DNA of 18,194 nucleotides. Origin: CAZPUI01 sp964415525 (lineage in GTDB: Bacteria; Acidobacteriota; Holophagae; Holophagales; Holophagaceae). Shown piece by piece: positions 6,529 to 14,539 of this stretch. The translations under genes were made by a program, and so were the position numbers. Below the pieces are notes generated by a model. It saw only the letters and a list, made by a program, of their open reading frames with translations. It was not told the DNA's origin and made no database searches. Numbering within the stretch: position 1 is the first letter of the stretch; every line of letters starts with the position of its first letter. Location of the stretch: contig CAYQAS010000086.1 of the NCBI GenBank assembly GCA_964415525.1, forward strand, positions 1 to 18,194. Direction: 5' to 3'.

Positions 6529-7911
6529 ATGATGAGCCGAACCCGTCTCACGCTTTCCCTGTTCTTGGTCGCAGGCACAGCCTGGGGCCAGGAAGTCACC
6601 GCGCAGAGCACGACGCTGCTCCGCCTGTGGCAGGAGGACATCCCCGACATTGGAAAGCGGAATCAGGCGCTTGGGGTCCAGTTCCTGAGCATTGATGCTA
6701 CGGGACTGCGCAGTGAGAACCTTTCGCTTCACCTCTACGGATGGGGCGCCGCAGATCTGCGGGATAGCTCCCGCCGGGAGGGCAAGTCGGAGGGCGACCT
6801 GACCTCTGCCTATCTGCGCTACCGCTTCGATACCGCCAACGCCGAATTGAAGGCTGGCCGGTTTACCGTGGCTCAGGCCGGTGGCTTTGAGTGGGTGGAT
6901 GGTGTCAGTGGCCGAGCCGACCTGAAGGGCGGATTCACGATTTCCGCTTTCGGTGGCCGTCCTGTGGCTTTCCGGAGAATGGACGAACCCCACCAGACGG
7001 ACTACGAGTACCAGCGCGACATCATCGTTGGCGCCCGGGTGGCCAAGCGCATTTCTCGGTACGGTGAGTTCGGGCTTTCATTCCTTTCGGATGGCAGCAA
7101 GCCTGCCCACGAATTGGACCTGCCCTCCGCCTACGACTTCACGCGACGCCATGTTGGGTTGGATCTGCGTTTGATGGGGCCGGGAGGCGTGGACTTCAGT
7201 GGCCGCACGGTGTGGGACGTCGCGAAGCACCAGGACCTTCCGAATGCCGAATCGAAATCCAAGATCGCGGAACACGATTACACCGTATCTGCGCGCCTTG
7301 GAGAGGCTGTCGGTATCTCGGGCTCCTATGCCCAGCGCAACTTCCGGGCTTTCTATGCCGGCACGACCCTGCCAACCCTCTTCCGTCCGGACGAACGGGG
7401 CATGTTCACCGCCTACACCGGGAAGGTCTCCTGGAATGTGGTCGAGGACGTCGAGGTTGTGGCCGATTACCGGCACAGCAACCGCGAGAGCTATGGCGAT
7501 GCGAACCGATCCGGGGCCGAGGTTCGGTGGAAGATCAGCAGCAAGAAGCTGCTCACCGGGTTTGCATTCCACAAGGTCAGCGCGGCAGATGCCCTTTTCC
7601 CTCAAGCCAAGGTGGCTGCTTACGGCCTCTCGCACAGCGAGTTCCGGGCCTGGGCGCTCTACGAGAAGGCAAAGTTCAGCGCCAGCCTCGATGGCATCTA
7701 CCATCGCTTTGACGATTCCAACCATCCTGCCCTGAACGGAAAGTCGTCCGAGCACGAGCTGATTGGATCTGTGGGCTACCGGACCACCGAAAACCTCAAG
7801 CTCTCCGCAGACCTGAGCATGGGGACCAACCCTCTCTATAAGCATGAGACGCGGGCCCTCATGAGGGTGGAGTACCGGTTCGGGACCAAGCCAAAAGGAG
7901 ATGGGAAATGA
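6529..7911 (+). CDS. Outer-membrane beta-barrel of a porin-cytochrome cluster
   Basis: A 460-residue protein with a signal peptide (1-20, ending AGTAWG before QE) followed by alternating polar/aromatic strands throughout, for example LSLHLYGWGAADL, SAYLRYRF, and at the end ALMRVEYRF plus a short GTKPKGDGK tail. The aromatic-ending last strand fits an outer-membrane barrel. It has no cysteine at all, so it lacks the N-terminal CXXC of Shewanella MtrB. I cannot assign it to MtrB, PioB or a Geobacter Omb/Ext barrel by eye. It is followed directly (ATGA overlap) by three multiheme lipoproteins, so its likely job is the outer-membrane sheath or pore for an electron conduit. The start is the first of two adjacent ATGs, 6 nt after GGAGG at 6518-6522; the open frame continues upstream but has no signal peptide there. 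Confidence 0.8.
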   Translation: MMSRTRLTLSLFLVAGTAWGQEVTAQSTTLLRLWQEDIPDIGKRNQALGVQFLSIDATGLRSENLSLHLYGWGAADLRDSSRREGKSEGDLTSAYLRYRFDTANAELKAGRFTVAQAGGFEWVDGVSGRADLKGGFTISAFGGRPVAFRRMDEPHQTDYEYQRDIIVGARVAKRISRYGEFGLSFLSDGSKPAHELDLPSAYDFTRRHVGLDLRLMGPGGVDFSGRTVWDVAKHQDLPNAESKSKIAEHDYTVSARLGEAVGISGSYAQRNFRAFYAGTTLPTLFRPDERGMFTAYTGKVSWNVVEDVEVVADYRHSNRESYGDANRSGAEVRWKISSKKLLTGFAFHKVSAADALFPQAKVAAYGLSHSEFRAWALYEKAKFSASLDGIYHRFDDSNHPALNGKSSEHELIGSVGYRTTENLKLSADLSMGTNPLYKHETRALMRVEYRFGTKPKGDGK

Positions 7912-8378
7912 ACCGCAGAAGCACGCTGCTCGCGCTGCTCGTCACCCTGGTCTTTGGGGTCATGACGGCCTGCGCGCTTCTTTCCCCTGAGGCCAGTTTT
8001 TCCTCTTCCCACCAGGCCATGCCCTCGGGTCGTCCTACCTGTTCGGAATGCCACGGCAAGGACCTTCACAAGGGCGGCGCCAAGACCTATGCGTCCTATG
8101 ACCACACGGTCAACTTCGTCAAAGAGCACAAGGTGCCTGCGGTGCAGGATTCGGCGACCTGCGCCGCTTGCCACGCGCCCTCCTTCTGCTCCGACTGTCA
8201 CGCCGGGAAGTCGGTCGTGAGTCCCGCGGTCAAGCTGGGCAACCGCCCCGATCGCATGTCTCCCCACAAGGCCGGATATCTGACCCTCCACAAGTTGGAC
8301 GGGAAGATGGACCCCACCGGCTGCTTCAAGTGCCACGGCAGGGCCAACAACGGCTCCTGCAGGGCCTGCCATCGCTAG
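7908..8378 (+). CDS. Pentaheme c-type cytochrome lipoprotein
   Basis: A 156-residue protein with a hydrophobic leader ending VMTAC, a plausible lipobox with C22 as the lipidated cysteine. Five CXXCH heme sites follow: CSECH (45-49), CAACH (85-89), CSDCH (94-98), CFKCH (139-143) and CRACH (151-155). Extra histidines (H35, H54, H66, H74, H120, H128) can serve as distal ligands for bis-His hemes. Its start overlaps the stop of the barrel gene as ATGA, indicating translational coupling. By position it could be the cytochrome that fills or docks to the barrel, the MtrA-like role, but MtrA carries ten hemes and is not a lipoprotein. Domain identity beyond multiheme cytochrome is not recognised. Confidence 0.88.
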   Translation: MNRRSTLLALLVTLVFGVMTACALLSPEASFSSSHQAMPSGRPTCSECHGKDLHKGGAKTYASYDHTVNFVKEHKVPAVQDSATCAACHAPSFCSDCHAGKSVVSPAVKLGNRPDRMSPHKAGYLTLHKLDGKMDPTGCFKCHGRANNGSCRACHR

Positions 8379-8387
8379 GGGGTCCAC

Positions 8388-9098
8388 ATGCGACGCATCG
8401 AAAGCCCCAAGACCACAGTCCTTCTTGCTGTATCCACGTTCGCTGCCGGACTCCTCACCTGCCTACTGGTGGCTTGCAGCGGCAGCAACGATGGCGCACC
8501 CAAGTTCAACTCCAGCACGGGGCAACATCCCGAGGGCTGGATGAAGTCCCACTACGCCAGCTATGTCCAGAACCCTGCTGGCTGTCGCAGTTGCCATGGT
8601 TCCACCACGGATCCGAAGGCTGCCGGTGGTGTTTCTGGTGTCAGTTGCCTCAAATGCCATCCGAGCCCGGATCATCCCGAAGGCTGGGCGAGTCGTCCCC
8701 AGCACGGTCGCCTTGGCGCCCAGGCTGCTCCTACACCGTTTGCAGGGTTTGCCTCCTGCACAAAGTGTCATGGCGAAACCTATGGGCAGGGGGTTGGCAC
8801 CACGCCTTCCTGCAAGTCCTGCCACACCAAGGCTCCGCATCCTAACGCACCCTGGAATGGCAGCAGCGCCTCGGTCGCTACGCACTATATGACCGCCGAG
8901 GGCAACGCCCCCGAGTGTGCCAAGTGCCACACCGCTGGCGCGAATTCGACCCTGAAGCCAAAGGCTGCACCGGCTGCCGGTGCCGCCCCGAGCTGCTTCA
9001 ACAACACCCTTTGCCATGACCGTAACCTCGGCCACGCTGCCTCGACCCGAACCATTGAATGGTTTGGGACGCAGCTCGCGGCTGCCGGATCCCGTTGA
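8388..9098 (+). CDS. Multiheme c-type cytochrome lipoprotein with five CXXCH and one CX5CH
   Basis: A 236-residue lipoprotein; the leader ends LLVAC with C30 as the lipid site. Heme motifs are CRSCH (66-70), CLKCH (87-91), CTKCH (124-128), CKSCH (142-146) and CAKCH (177-181). A sixth, non-standard site, CFNNTLCH, spans 203-210. Spaced CX4CH-type motifs are known in Geobacter cytochromes; whether the five-residue spacer here binds heme is uncertain. An Ala/Pro-rich linker (191-201) separates it from the rest. The gene starts 9 bp after the pentaheme gene behind a GGGGG-type ribosome site and ends 29 bp before the decaheme gene. It is probably the periplasmic-face or bridging part of the conduit. 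No named family is recognised. Confidence 0.87.
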   Translation: MRRIESPKTTVLLAVSTFAAGLLTCLLVACSGSNDGAPKFNSSTGQHPEGWMKSHYASYVQNPAGCRSCHGSTTDPKAAGGVSGVSCLKCHPSPDHPEGWASRPQHGRLGAQAAPTPFAGFASCTKCHGETYGQGVGTTPSCKSCHTKAPHPNAPWNGSSASVATHYMTAEGNAPECAKCHTAGANSTLKPKAAPAAGAAPSCFNNTLCHDRNLGHAASTRTIEWFGTQLAAAGSR

Positions 9099-9127
9099 TC
9101 GATCCAACCCAGATGGAGGAAGCCAAG

Positions 9128-11857
9128 ATGGAATCCAGGATCCTCAAGCAGTTTGGAAGCGCGGCAGCCGCCGCCCTTGTGGCGATTGTGCTCGTGGGTT
9201 GCCGCGGCTCGGACGGCCGCAATGGTGCCAATGGCACGAACGGCACCAATGGCACGGATGGCCCTCCGGGGGCGACCTATTCCATAGACGTCACGACGCT
9301 GACTCCGGAGGAGTGGGCGGAAACAACGTTCAAGGCCAACATCACCGGGGTCACCGCGGGAGCGGTCACCACCGTGAATTTCAAGATCACCGACAGCAAG
9401 AACGTTCCCATCAAGGGCTTCGGACAATTCACATCGAAGGCTTCCAGCGCGCTTTATGCGAGCTACCCGAACTTGGCCTTCGCCATCGCGAAGCTGGTTC
9501 CCGGCGTCGACAATGGGCCCAGCCGTTGGGTGAGCTACATCGTGACGGGCAATCCAACCCAGGCCGCTCCTACCACATGGGTGCCAGGGCGTCCGTCCAC
9601 GGACAACACCGGCACGCTTATGGACAAGGGCGACGGCAGCTACAGCTACACCTTCCGTCGTGACATCACCGCGACCAAGGCTCAGCTGGATGCCTATACC
9701 TACACCGGTAACAACAGCAAGGCCGATCTGGACGACGTTTCCTTCAACGCAAGCTTGACCCACCGAGTGACGGTTTTCGTGGGTGGCCCCGCTCGCGGGA
9801 CGGGCACTTCGCCGGAACGCACTTTCAACACTCCAGACGGCTCCGACAGCGGCAAGCCGGGCGTCTATCCGACGTTCCCCGCCAATGGGATGTATGACTT
9901 CATCCCCGCCACCGGTCAGCCGGTGGGGGCCACCGCCGAGAAGCGGGAAATCACATCCATCGATGCCTGCTTTAGCTGCCATACCAAGTTCGTGGAGTTC
10001 CATGGCGCCGGCCGACAGGACCCTGCCTACTGCGTCGTCTGTCATACCGACCAGCGCAAGTACAGCTATGCCAATTCAGTTCCTGCGAACGGCGTCTACA
10101 GTGGCAGCCAGAACAAGATCGGCGGCAAGGCTTCCGGTGAATTCGTGACCCTGATCCATCGCACTCACATGGGCGAGGAACTCAAGCTTCAGGGCTACAA
10201 CTACGCCGATGTCAAGGCCAACCACGTGACCTATCCCCAGGACCAGCGCAACTGTGTGAAGTGCCACAGCGCTTCCACCGCCACGCCCCAGGGCAACAAC
10301 TGGTTTGAGAAGCCCAGCCGCGTCGCCTGTGGCGCGTGCCATGACAGCATCGATTGGGCCCAGCCCCACCGCGGCGCCGTGCGTACCGACGACAGCGCCT
10401 GCAAGGGTTGCCACGGCCCCAGCGAAATCAAGACCTACCACGTGCCCGTGGTGAAACCTGATCCGAAGAACGGCTGGCTGGTCACGGGCGGAAGCAACAA
10501 CACCAACGCCTCCTACGTCGCGGCCTTCGCCAACAACCTGCCCCCTGGCGCGAACCGGATCACCTGGGATCTCGCCAGCGTGACCCTGAATGCCACCGGC
10601 AACCCCGTCTTCAAGTTCAAATTCTTGAAGGACGGCGCGAATGTGGTGTTCAACACCTATAGCCCCACCGGCAAGACCGAGCTGATGGACAACGTCGTGG
10701 GCGGCCCGAGCATCTATGTGGCCATGTCGGTGCCCCAGGACGGCATCGCCACGCCGGCGGACTGGAACGCTACTGTCAACTCCTACTTCAAGAATATCTG
10801 GATGGGCACCGCCACCGGCACCGGCGCAGGCGCCCTCTCCGCCACGCCGGACGCCTCTGGCTACTACACCCTGACCATGACGGGCCTGGTGGTGCCCAAG
10901 ACCGCCGTTCACGTGACCGGCGGCATCGGGTATTCCTACAGCCTCTCCAGTGCTCCGCCCCTCGTGCAGACCAACCTGCCTGACTACCCCTACAACGTGG
11001 AAGGCAAGAAGCAGGGAGGCCTGTCTGTCCCCGCCCCCAACGTCTGGAAAGTCGTGAGCGGCACTCTTCCGGCCGGCTACCTGCCTCAGGTGTCCCGGCG
11101 CACCATCGTCACCAACCAGAAGTGCAATGACTGCCACAGTGTCCTGGGTGTCTTCACCGCCAAGACCTACCATGCTGGCCAGCGCAACGATGCCCAGACC
11201 TGCGCGTTCTGCCATAACGTGAACCGCGCCAACAGCGGCTGGGCCGTGAATGCCAAGGACATCATCCACTCCATCCACGGTGGCGCGAAGCGAACCCAGA
11301 AGTACAGCTGGGAAGCCACTGCGGGCATCTCCTACTGGCATGTCGAATATCCAAGCCCAGCTAACAACTGCGAAGCCTGCCACGTGCCCGGCTCCTACAA
11401 CTTCGACCTGGCGAAGAACTCTGGCGAGGTGGATAACCTCCTTTGGACGACGGCTGCTAGCAGCACATATGCCAGCCCGAATGCGAAGGGCAAGATTCCC
11501 TTCGTGATCACCACGGGCGACGAGGTCGTCACCGCCGATGACACCGTGCTTTCGCCCTATGTCAACGTGAACACGGCCTACGGCAGTCAGTTCAGCTACG
11601 CTGCCGCCACCGGCGTCGTGACCCAGGCCTCGGATACAACCCTGGTGGTCTCGCCCTATGTGGCCGCCTGCTCCGCCTGCCACGACAGCACCATGGCCAT
11701 CGCACACATGCGATCCAATGGCGGCTCCTTCTACGCGGCCCGCGGCACCGTGAAGGATCCGGCCACCGGCAAGTTCGTCAAGCAGGAGCAGTGCTTCCTC
11801 TGCCACTCCGCCGGGAAGGTCGCGGATACCCAGAAAGTGCACATGACCTTCAAGTAG
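9128..11857 (+). CDS. OmcA/MtrC-family decaheme c-type cytochrome lipoprotein
   Basis: A 909-residue outer-surface cytochrome that would pass electrons to metal oxides, humics or shuttles. The leader ends IVLVGC (lipid site C25), followed by seven collagen-like G-X-Y triplets (27-47). The layout matches the MtrC/OmcA four-domain plan: a beta domain (about 50-270), five hemes at C281, C302, C376, C401 and C425, a second beta domain (about 440-655), then five hemes at C666, C692, C748, C848 and C889, each a CXXCH. The protein has 21 cysteines: one lipid site and twenty heme ligands. It therefore lacks the domain III disulfide (CX8C) of Shewanella MtrC. I chose the ATG at 9128 because GGAGG (9115-9119) lies 8 nt upstream and the signal peptide then begins properly. 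It is the last gene before the terminator at 11896. Confidence 0.94.
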   Translation: MESRILKQFGSAAAAALVAIVLVGCRGSDGRNGANGTNGTNGTDGPPGATYSIDVTTLTPEEWAETTFKANITGVTAGAVTTVNFKITDSKNVPIKGFGQFTSKASSALYASYPNLAFAIAKLVPGVDNGPSRWVSYIVTGNPTQAAPTTWVPGRPSTDNTGTLMDKGDGSYSYTFRRDITATKAQLDAYTYTGNNSKADLDDVSFNASLTHRVTVFVGGPARGTGTSPERTFNTPDGSDSGKPGVYPTFPANGMYDFIPATGQPVGATAEKREITSIDACFSCHTKFVEFHGAGRQDPAYCVVCHTDQRKYSYANSVPANGVYSGSQNKIGGKASGEFVTLIHRTHMGEELKLQGYNYADVKANHVTYPQDQRNCVKCHSASTATPQGNNWFEKPSRVACGACHDSIDWAQPHRGAVRTDDSACKGCHGPSEIKTYHVPVVKPDPKNGWLVTGGSNNTNASYVAAFANNLPPGANRITWDLASVTLNATGNPVFKFKFLKDGANVVFNTYSPTGKTELMDNVVGGPSIYVAMSVPQDGIATPADWNATVNSYFKNIWMGTATGTGAGALSATPDASGYYTLTMTGLVVPKTAVHVTGGIGYSYSLSSAPPLVQTNLPDYPYNVEGKKQGGLSVPAPNVWKVVSGTLPAGYLPQVSRRTIVTNQKCNDCHSVLGVFTAKTYHAGQRNDAQTCAFCHNVNRANSGWAVNAKDIIHSIHGGAKRTQKYSWEATAGISYWHVEYPSPANNCEACHVPGSYNFDLAKNSGEVDNLLWTTAASSTYASPNAKGKIPFVITTGDEVVTADDTVLSPYVNVNTAYGSQFSYAAATGVVTQASDTTLVVSPYVAACSACHDSTMAIAHMRSNGGSFYAARGTVKDPATGKFVKQEQCFLCHSAGKVADTQKVHMTFK
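9206..9268 (+). repeat. Collagen-like G-X-Y coding repeat
   Basis: Seven glycine triplets, GSD GRN GAN GTN GTN GTD GPP, directly follow the lipidated cysteine region of the decaheme cytochrome. The DNA is an imperfect 9-bp-based repeat (variants of GGCACCAAT). It probably encodes a flexible or extended stalk between the lipid anchor and the first beta domain, and is a likely spot for length change by slippage. Confidence 0.75.
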
Positions 11858-11895
11858 GTCCCCCCGGGGCCCATCCCCCCGGATCGTTACCCACG

Positions 11896-11931
11896 AACCC
11901 GGAGGCCTCGTCCTCCGGGTTTGTGTTTCTT
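11896..11931 (+). terminator. Intrinsic terminator of the cytochrome cluster
   Basis: AACCCGGAGG (11896-11905) pairs perfectly with CCTCCGGGTT (11912-11921) around a 6-nt loop and is followed by TGTGTTTCTT. It lies 38 bp after the stop of the decaheme cytochrome. Partial read-through into the next genes is possible, since only about 40 bp remain before the next start. Confidence 0.8.
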
Positions 11932-11963
11932 GGCTCCTGTAAGCTGATCAAGGAGAATCCCCC

Positions 11964-12296
11964 ATGATGAAATACGTCTGTCGTATCGCGGCATTCGCCC
12001 TGTTGACCCTGCCAGGTGTCTGGGGCCAGATGCCCCATGGCATGACTTCCACCATGCCGAAGGTCGCGACCCAGAAAGGCAAACGCTCTGTGATCAAACA
12101 GTTGGACATCAACGGCGCGAGCAAGGAAGAGCTGAAGGCCCTTCCCGGTGTGACGGATGAACTCGCCGCCAAGATCGTCAAGGGGCGGCCATACAAGTCC
12201 AAGGCCAACCTCGTAACCCATAAGGTTTTGCCGCCCGAGGTCTACGAGGTCATCAAGAAATACGTGAAGGCCCGCCAGTCCGGCGATCCCAAGTAG
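11964..12296 (+). CDS. Small secreted helix-hairpin-helix (ComEA-like) protein
   Basis: A 110-residue protein with an N-terminal signal peptide (to about residue 21, LTLPGVWG before Q). One helix-hairpin-helix unit at 47-84 begins LDINGASKEELKALPGVTDE and continues LAAKIVKG and PYKSKANLV, the pattern of ComEA and related HhH proteins. ComEA binds incoming DNA in competence, but single secreted HhH proteins are common and many have no known role. No comEC or comF is nearby. AAGGAG at 11950-11955 lies 8 nt before the first of two consecutive ATGs. Only 19 bp separate it from ccsBA, so it is probably cotranscribed with the cytochrome maturation gene. Confidence 0.82.
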   Translation: MMKYVCRIAAFALLTLPGVWGQMPHGMTSTMPKVATQKGKRSVIKQLDINGASKEELKALPGVTDELAAKIVKGRPYKSKANLVTHKVLPPEVYEVIKKYVKARQSGDPK

Positions 12297-12315
12297 CCCA
12301 TTTCCGGAAAACACC

Positions 12316-14526
12316 ATGACGCGACTGTTTGATTTTCTGGCCTCTCTGCGCCTTGCGGTCATCCTGCTGGTCCTCCTGCTGGTGGGCCTCGCCGCAGGCA
12401 CCATCATCGAGAGCCGCGCCGGCGTGGACGTGGCCGGACGTACCGTCTATTACGCCTGGTGGTTCCTGGGTCTCCAGGGCCTCTTTGCCCTCAACCTTGC
12501 CATGTCCCTGGCGGACCTTGCCCCCTGGGGAAAGAAACGTGTCGGGTTCGTGATGATCCACGGCTCCCTGCTGCTCATCTTGGCGGGGGCCACCCTCACC
12601 TATGTCTTCAAGAAAGAGGGCACTTTGACCCTTTGGGAAGGGCAGAGCGCCGCCGTCATGGTGGACATGGACCGGGAGGGCCATGTGAAGGCGCAGCACC
12701 CGCTTCCGTTTTCCGTGAAGCTGGAAGACTTCGTGCTGGACACCTATCCAGGCACCATGCGTCCCGCGGGCTTCGCGAGCCAGGTGCAGATCACGGACAC
12801 GGAAACCCAGAGGACGTTCCCTGCTCGCATCTGGATGAATCACGAGCTGAAACATCGAGGTTATGCCCTCTTCCAGTCCAGCTACATGCAGGAAAACGGC
12901 CGGGAGGGTACTGTGCTCTCCATCGCCAAGGATCCTGGGCAGCTGCCGGTTTTTCTCGGCTACGCCCTTCTGGTGGCGGGGATGATCGTCGTGCTGGGCA
13001 CTCGCATCGCGGCCTCGAAGGCTACCCCTCTGGCAGCTCTGCTGCTTCTGGCGGGAAGCGCTCTCTCCGCGCAGAACTTCACCGAATCCCTGCGCCGCCT
13101 TCCCGTGCAGCACGACGGTAGGACCATGCCGATGGACACCCTGGCCCGGGAGACGGTTTCGACCGTGACCGGTCAGCGACGATGGAAGGGCGAGGACCCC
13201 GTCGCCACCTTCAGCCGATGGATCGCTGACCCTGAGACCACGAGCCAGGAGGTCGTGGTGAGGCTCCCCTCCAAGGATTTCGCCGTGGCTGCGGGCTTCC
13301 CGGGCGTGACCCACGTCAGTTTCATGCAGGTGCTGCAGAGCCCGAAGACCCTTCAGTTGGTGCGGGAGTTCCACTTGGCGGCCCAGCAGGAAAGGCCCCG
13401 AACCGGCCTCCTGAAGGATGCAGAGAAACTCGACAAGCAGATGATGACGATGCAGGGGGTCCTCCAGCAGGAGATCCTGCGAGTGGTCCCCCACAGCGCC
13501 CAGTCGAGTGCACGCTGGACGGCCCCGCCCACCTTCGTGCCCGAGGCCCTTTCACGTTTGGCCCAGGGGCAGCGGCTCGTGGGCTGGCCTGAGCCCGCAC
13601 AGCTCGAGAAGGAGATCCTCTACAACAAGGCCAACCCCGAACGGCTGAGCTGGATCGTGCTGGCGGTCTCCCTGGTGCTGGCCATCGTGGGCTGGGTTCG
13701 TGGCATCAAGCTGCTCGATCACCTCTCCTTCGGGGCCCTCGTGCTGGGTTTTGGCGTCATGACCTGGGGCATCGGCCTGCGCTGGATCGCGGGCGGCCGA
13801 GTGCCCGCCGCCAACATGTACGAGTCCATGCTCTTCCTCGGCTGGGGCGTGGGGCTCTTCGCCGTGGTGGCGAATCTCTTCATCCGCAACCGCATCGTGG
13901 TAGTGAATGCCGCAGCCATGGCCGCCCTCACCATGGCCCTCACGGACCTCCTCCCCATCGACCGATTCATCCACCCCATCGCGCCGGTGCTCTCCGGGAC
14001 GCCGTGGTTGGCCATCCATGTGCCCATCATCATGGTCGGCTACGCCGTGCTGGCCCTAGGCATGGTGGTTTCCCACATGCAGATCGCGACCATGGCTTTC
14101 TCCCCCCTTAAAAAGGAGCTGGCCCAGCGATTCCACGAGCTGAACTACTGGTATATCCACGTGGGCTCCATCCTGCTGCTGGCGGGCATCCTCACGGGTT
14201 CCGTGTGGGCCGCCTCCTCCTGGGGGCGGTATTGGGGATGGGATCCCAAGGAGGTCTGGTCTCTTGTGGCTTTCCTCGCCTACATGGCGATCCTGCACGC
14301 CCGACTCGACCACCTCATCGGGCGGTTCTGGATGGCGGTCATCAGCGTCGTGTCCTTCCAGACCATCCTCATGACCTACCTCGGTGTGAATTTCGTGCTG
14401 GGTTCGGGGATGCATGCCTACGGTGCGGGCGACTCGCCGGTGCTGAAGTGGATGGTGCTCGTGGCAGTGGTGGAACTGACCTTCCTTCTTTGGGCCGTTC
14501 TGGTCCATCGCCAGCAGAAAGCCTGA
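12316..14526 (+). CDS. ccsBA: Fused cytochrome c synthase CcsBA (ResB-CcsA)
   Basis: A 736-residue system II cytochrome c synthase that exports heme and attaches it to CXXCH motifs on the outer face of the inner membrane. The ResB/CcsB part has membrane segments near 13-32, 46-68 and 78-97, a periplasmic domain (100-205) and another segment at 210-229. A middle periplasmic region (250-440) contains LPVQHDGRTMPMDTLAR. The CcsA part (445-730) carries the WWD motif SSWGRYWGWDPKEVW (634-648). The four histidines important in Helicobacter CcsBA appear at matching spacing: H82, H568, H661 and H700. Length is somewhat shorter than the Helicobacter fusion. It lies just downstream of the multiheme genes, whose 20-21 heme sites need this activity. 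The start ATG has only a weak GGAAAA-type ribosome site. Confidence 0.95.
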   Translation: MTRLFDFLASLRLAVILLVLLLVGLAAGTIIESRAGVDVAGRTVYYAWWFLGLQGLFALNLAMSLADLAPWGKKRVGFVMIHGSLLLILAGATLTYVFKKEGTLTLWEGQSAAVMVDMDREGHVKAQHPLPFSVKLEDFVLDTYPGTMRPAGFASQVQITDTETQRTFPARIWMNHELKHRGYALFQSSYMQENGREGTVLSIAKDPGQLPVFLGYALLVAGMIVVLGTRIAASKATPLAALLLLAGSALSAQNFTESLRRLPVQHDGRTMPMDTLARETVSTVTGQRRWKGEDPVATFSRWIADPETTSQEVVVRLPSKDFAVAAGFPGVTHVSFMQVLQSPKTLQLVREFHLAAQQERPRTGLLKDAEKLDKQMMTMQGVLQQEILRVVPHSAQSSARWTAPPTFVPEALSRLAQGQRLVGWPEPAQLEKEILYNKANPERLSWIVLAVSLVLAIVGWVRGIKLLDHLSFGALVLGFGVMTWGIGLRWIAGGRVPAANMYESMLFLGWGVGLFAVVANLFIRNRIVVVNAAAMAALTMALTDLLPIDRFIHPIAPVLSGTPWLAIHVPIIMVGYAVLALGMVVSHMQIATMAFSPLKKELAQRFHELNYWYIHVGSILLLAGILTGSVWAASSWGRYWGWDPKEVWSLVAFLAYMAILHARLDHLIGRFWMAVISVVSFQTILMTYLGVNFVLGSGMHAYGAGDSPVLKWMVLVAVVELTFLLWAVLVHRQQKA

Positions 14527-14539
14527 TTTGGAGCCACCG

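Noticed and set aside
6287..6532. Possible 81-residue leader peptide upstream of the barrel gene
   Set aside because: It starts at TTG without a clear ribosome site, overlaps the barrel start and shows no domain or signal peptide.
9206..9268. Short tandem DNA repeat considered as a CRISPR or regulatory repeat
   Set aside because: It is an in-frame glycine-triplet coding repeat in the cytochrome stalk, with no spacers.
8885..10045. A 386-codon minus-strand frame opposite two cytochrome genes
   Set aside because: Low-complexity composition and full overlap with well-supported cytochrome genes mark it as a shadow.
10076..11842. A 588-codon open frame on the minus strand opposite the decaheme cytochrome
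   Set aside because: It mirrors the GC-rich codon pattern of the cytochrome gene, is His/Gly/Val-rich without recognisable domains, and the plus-strand gene has ten heme motifs and a lipoprotein signal.
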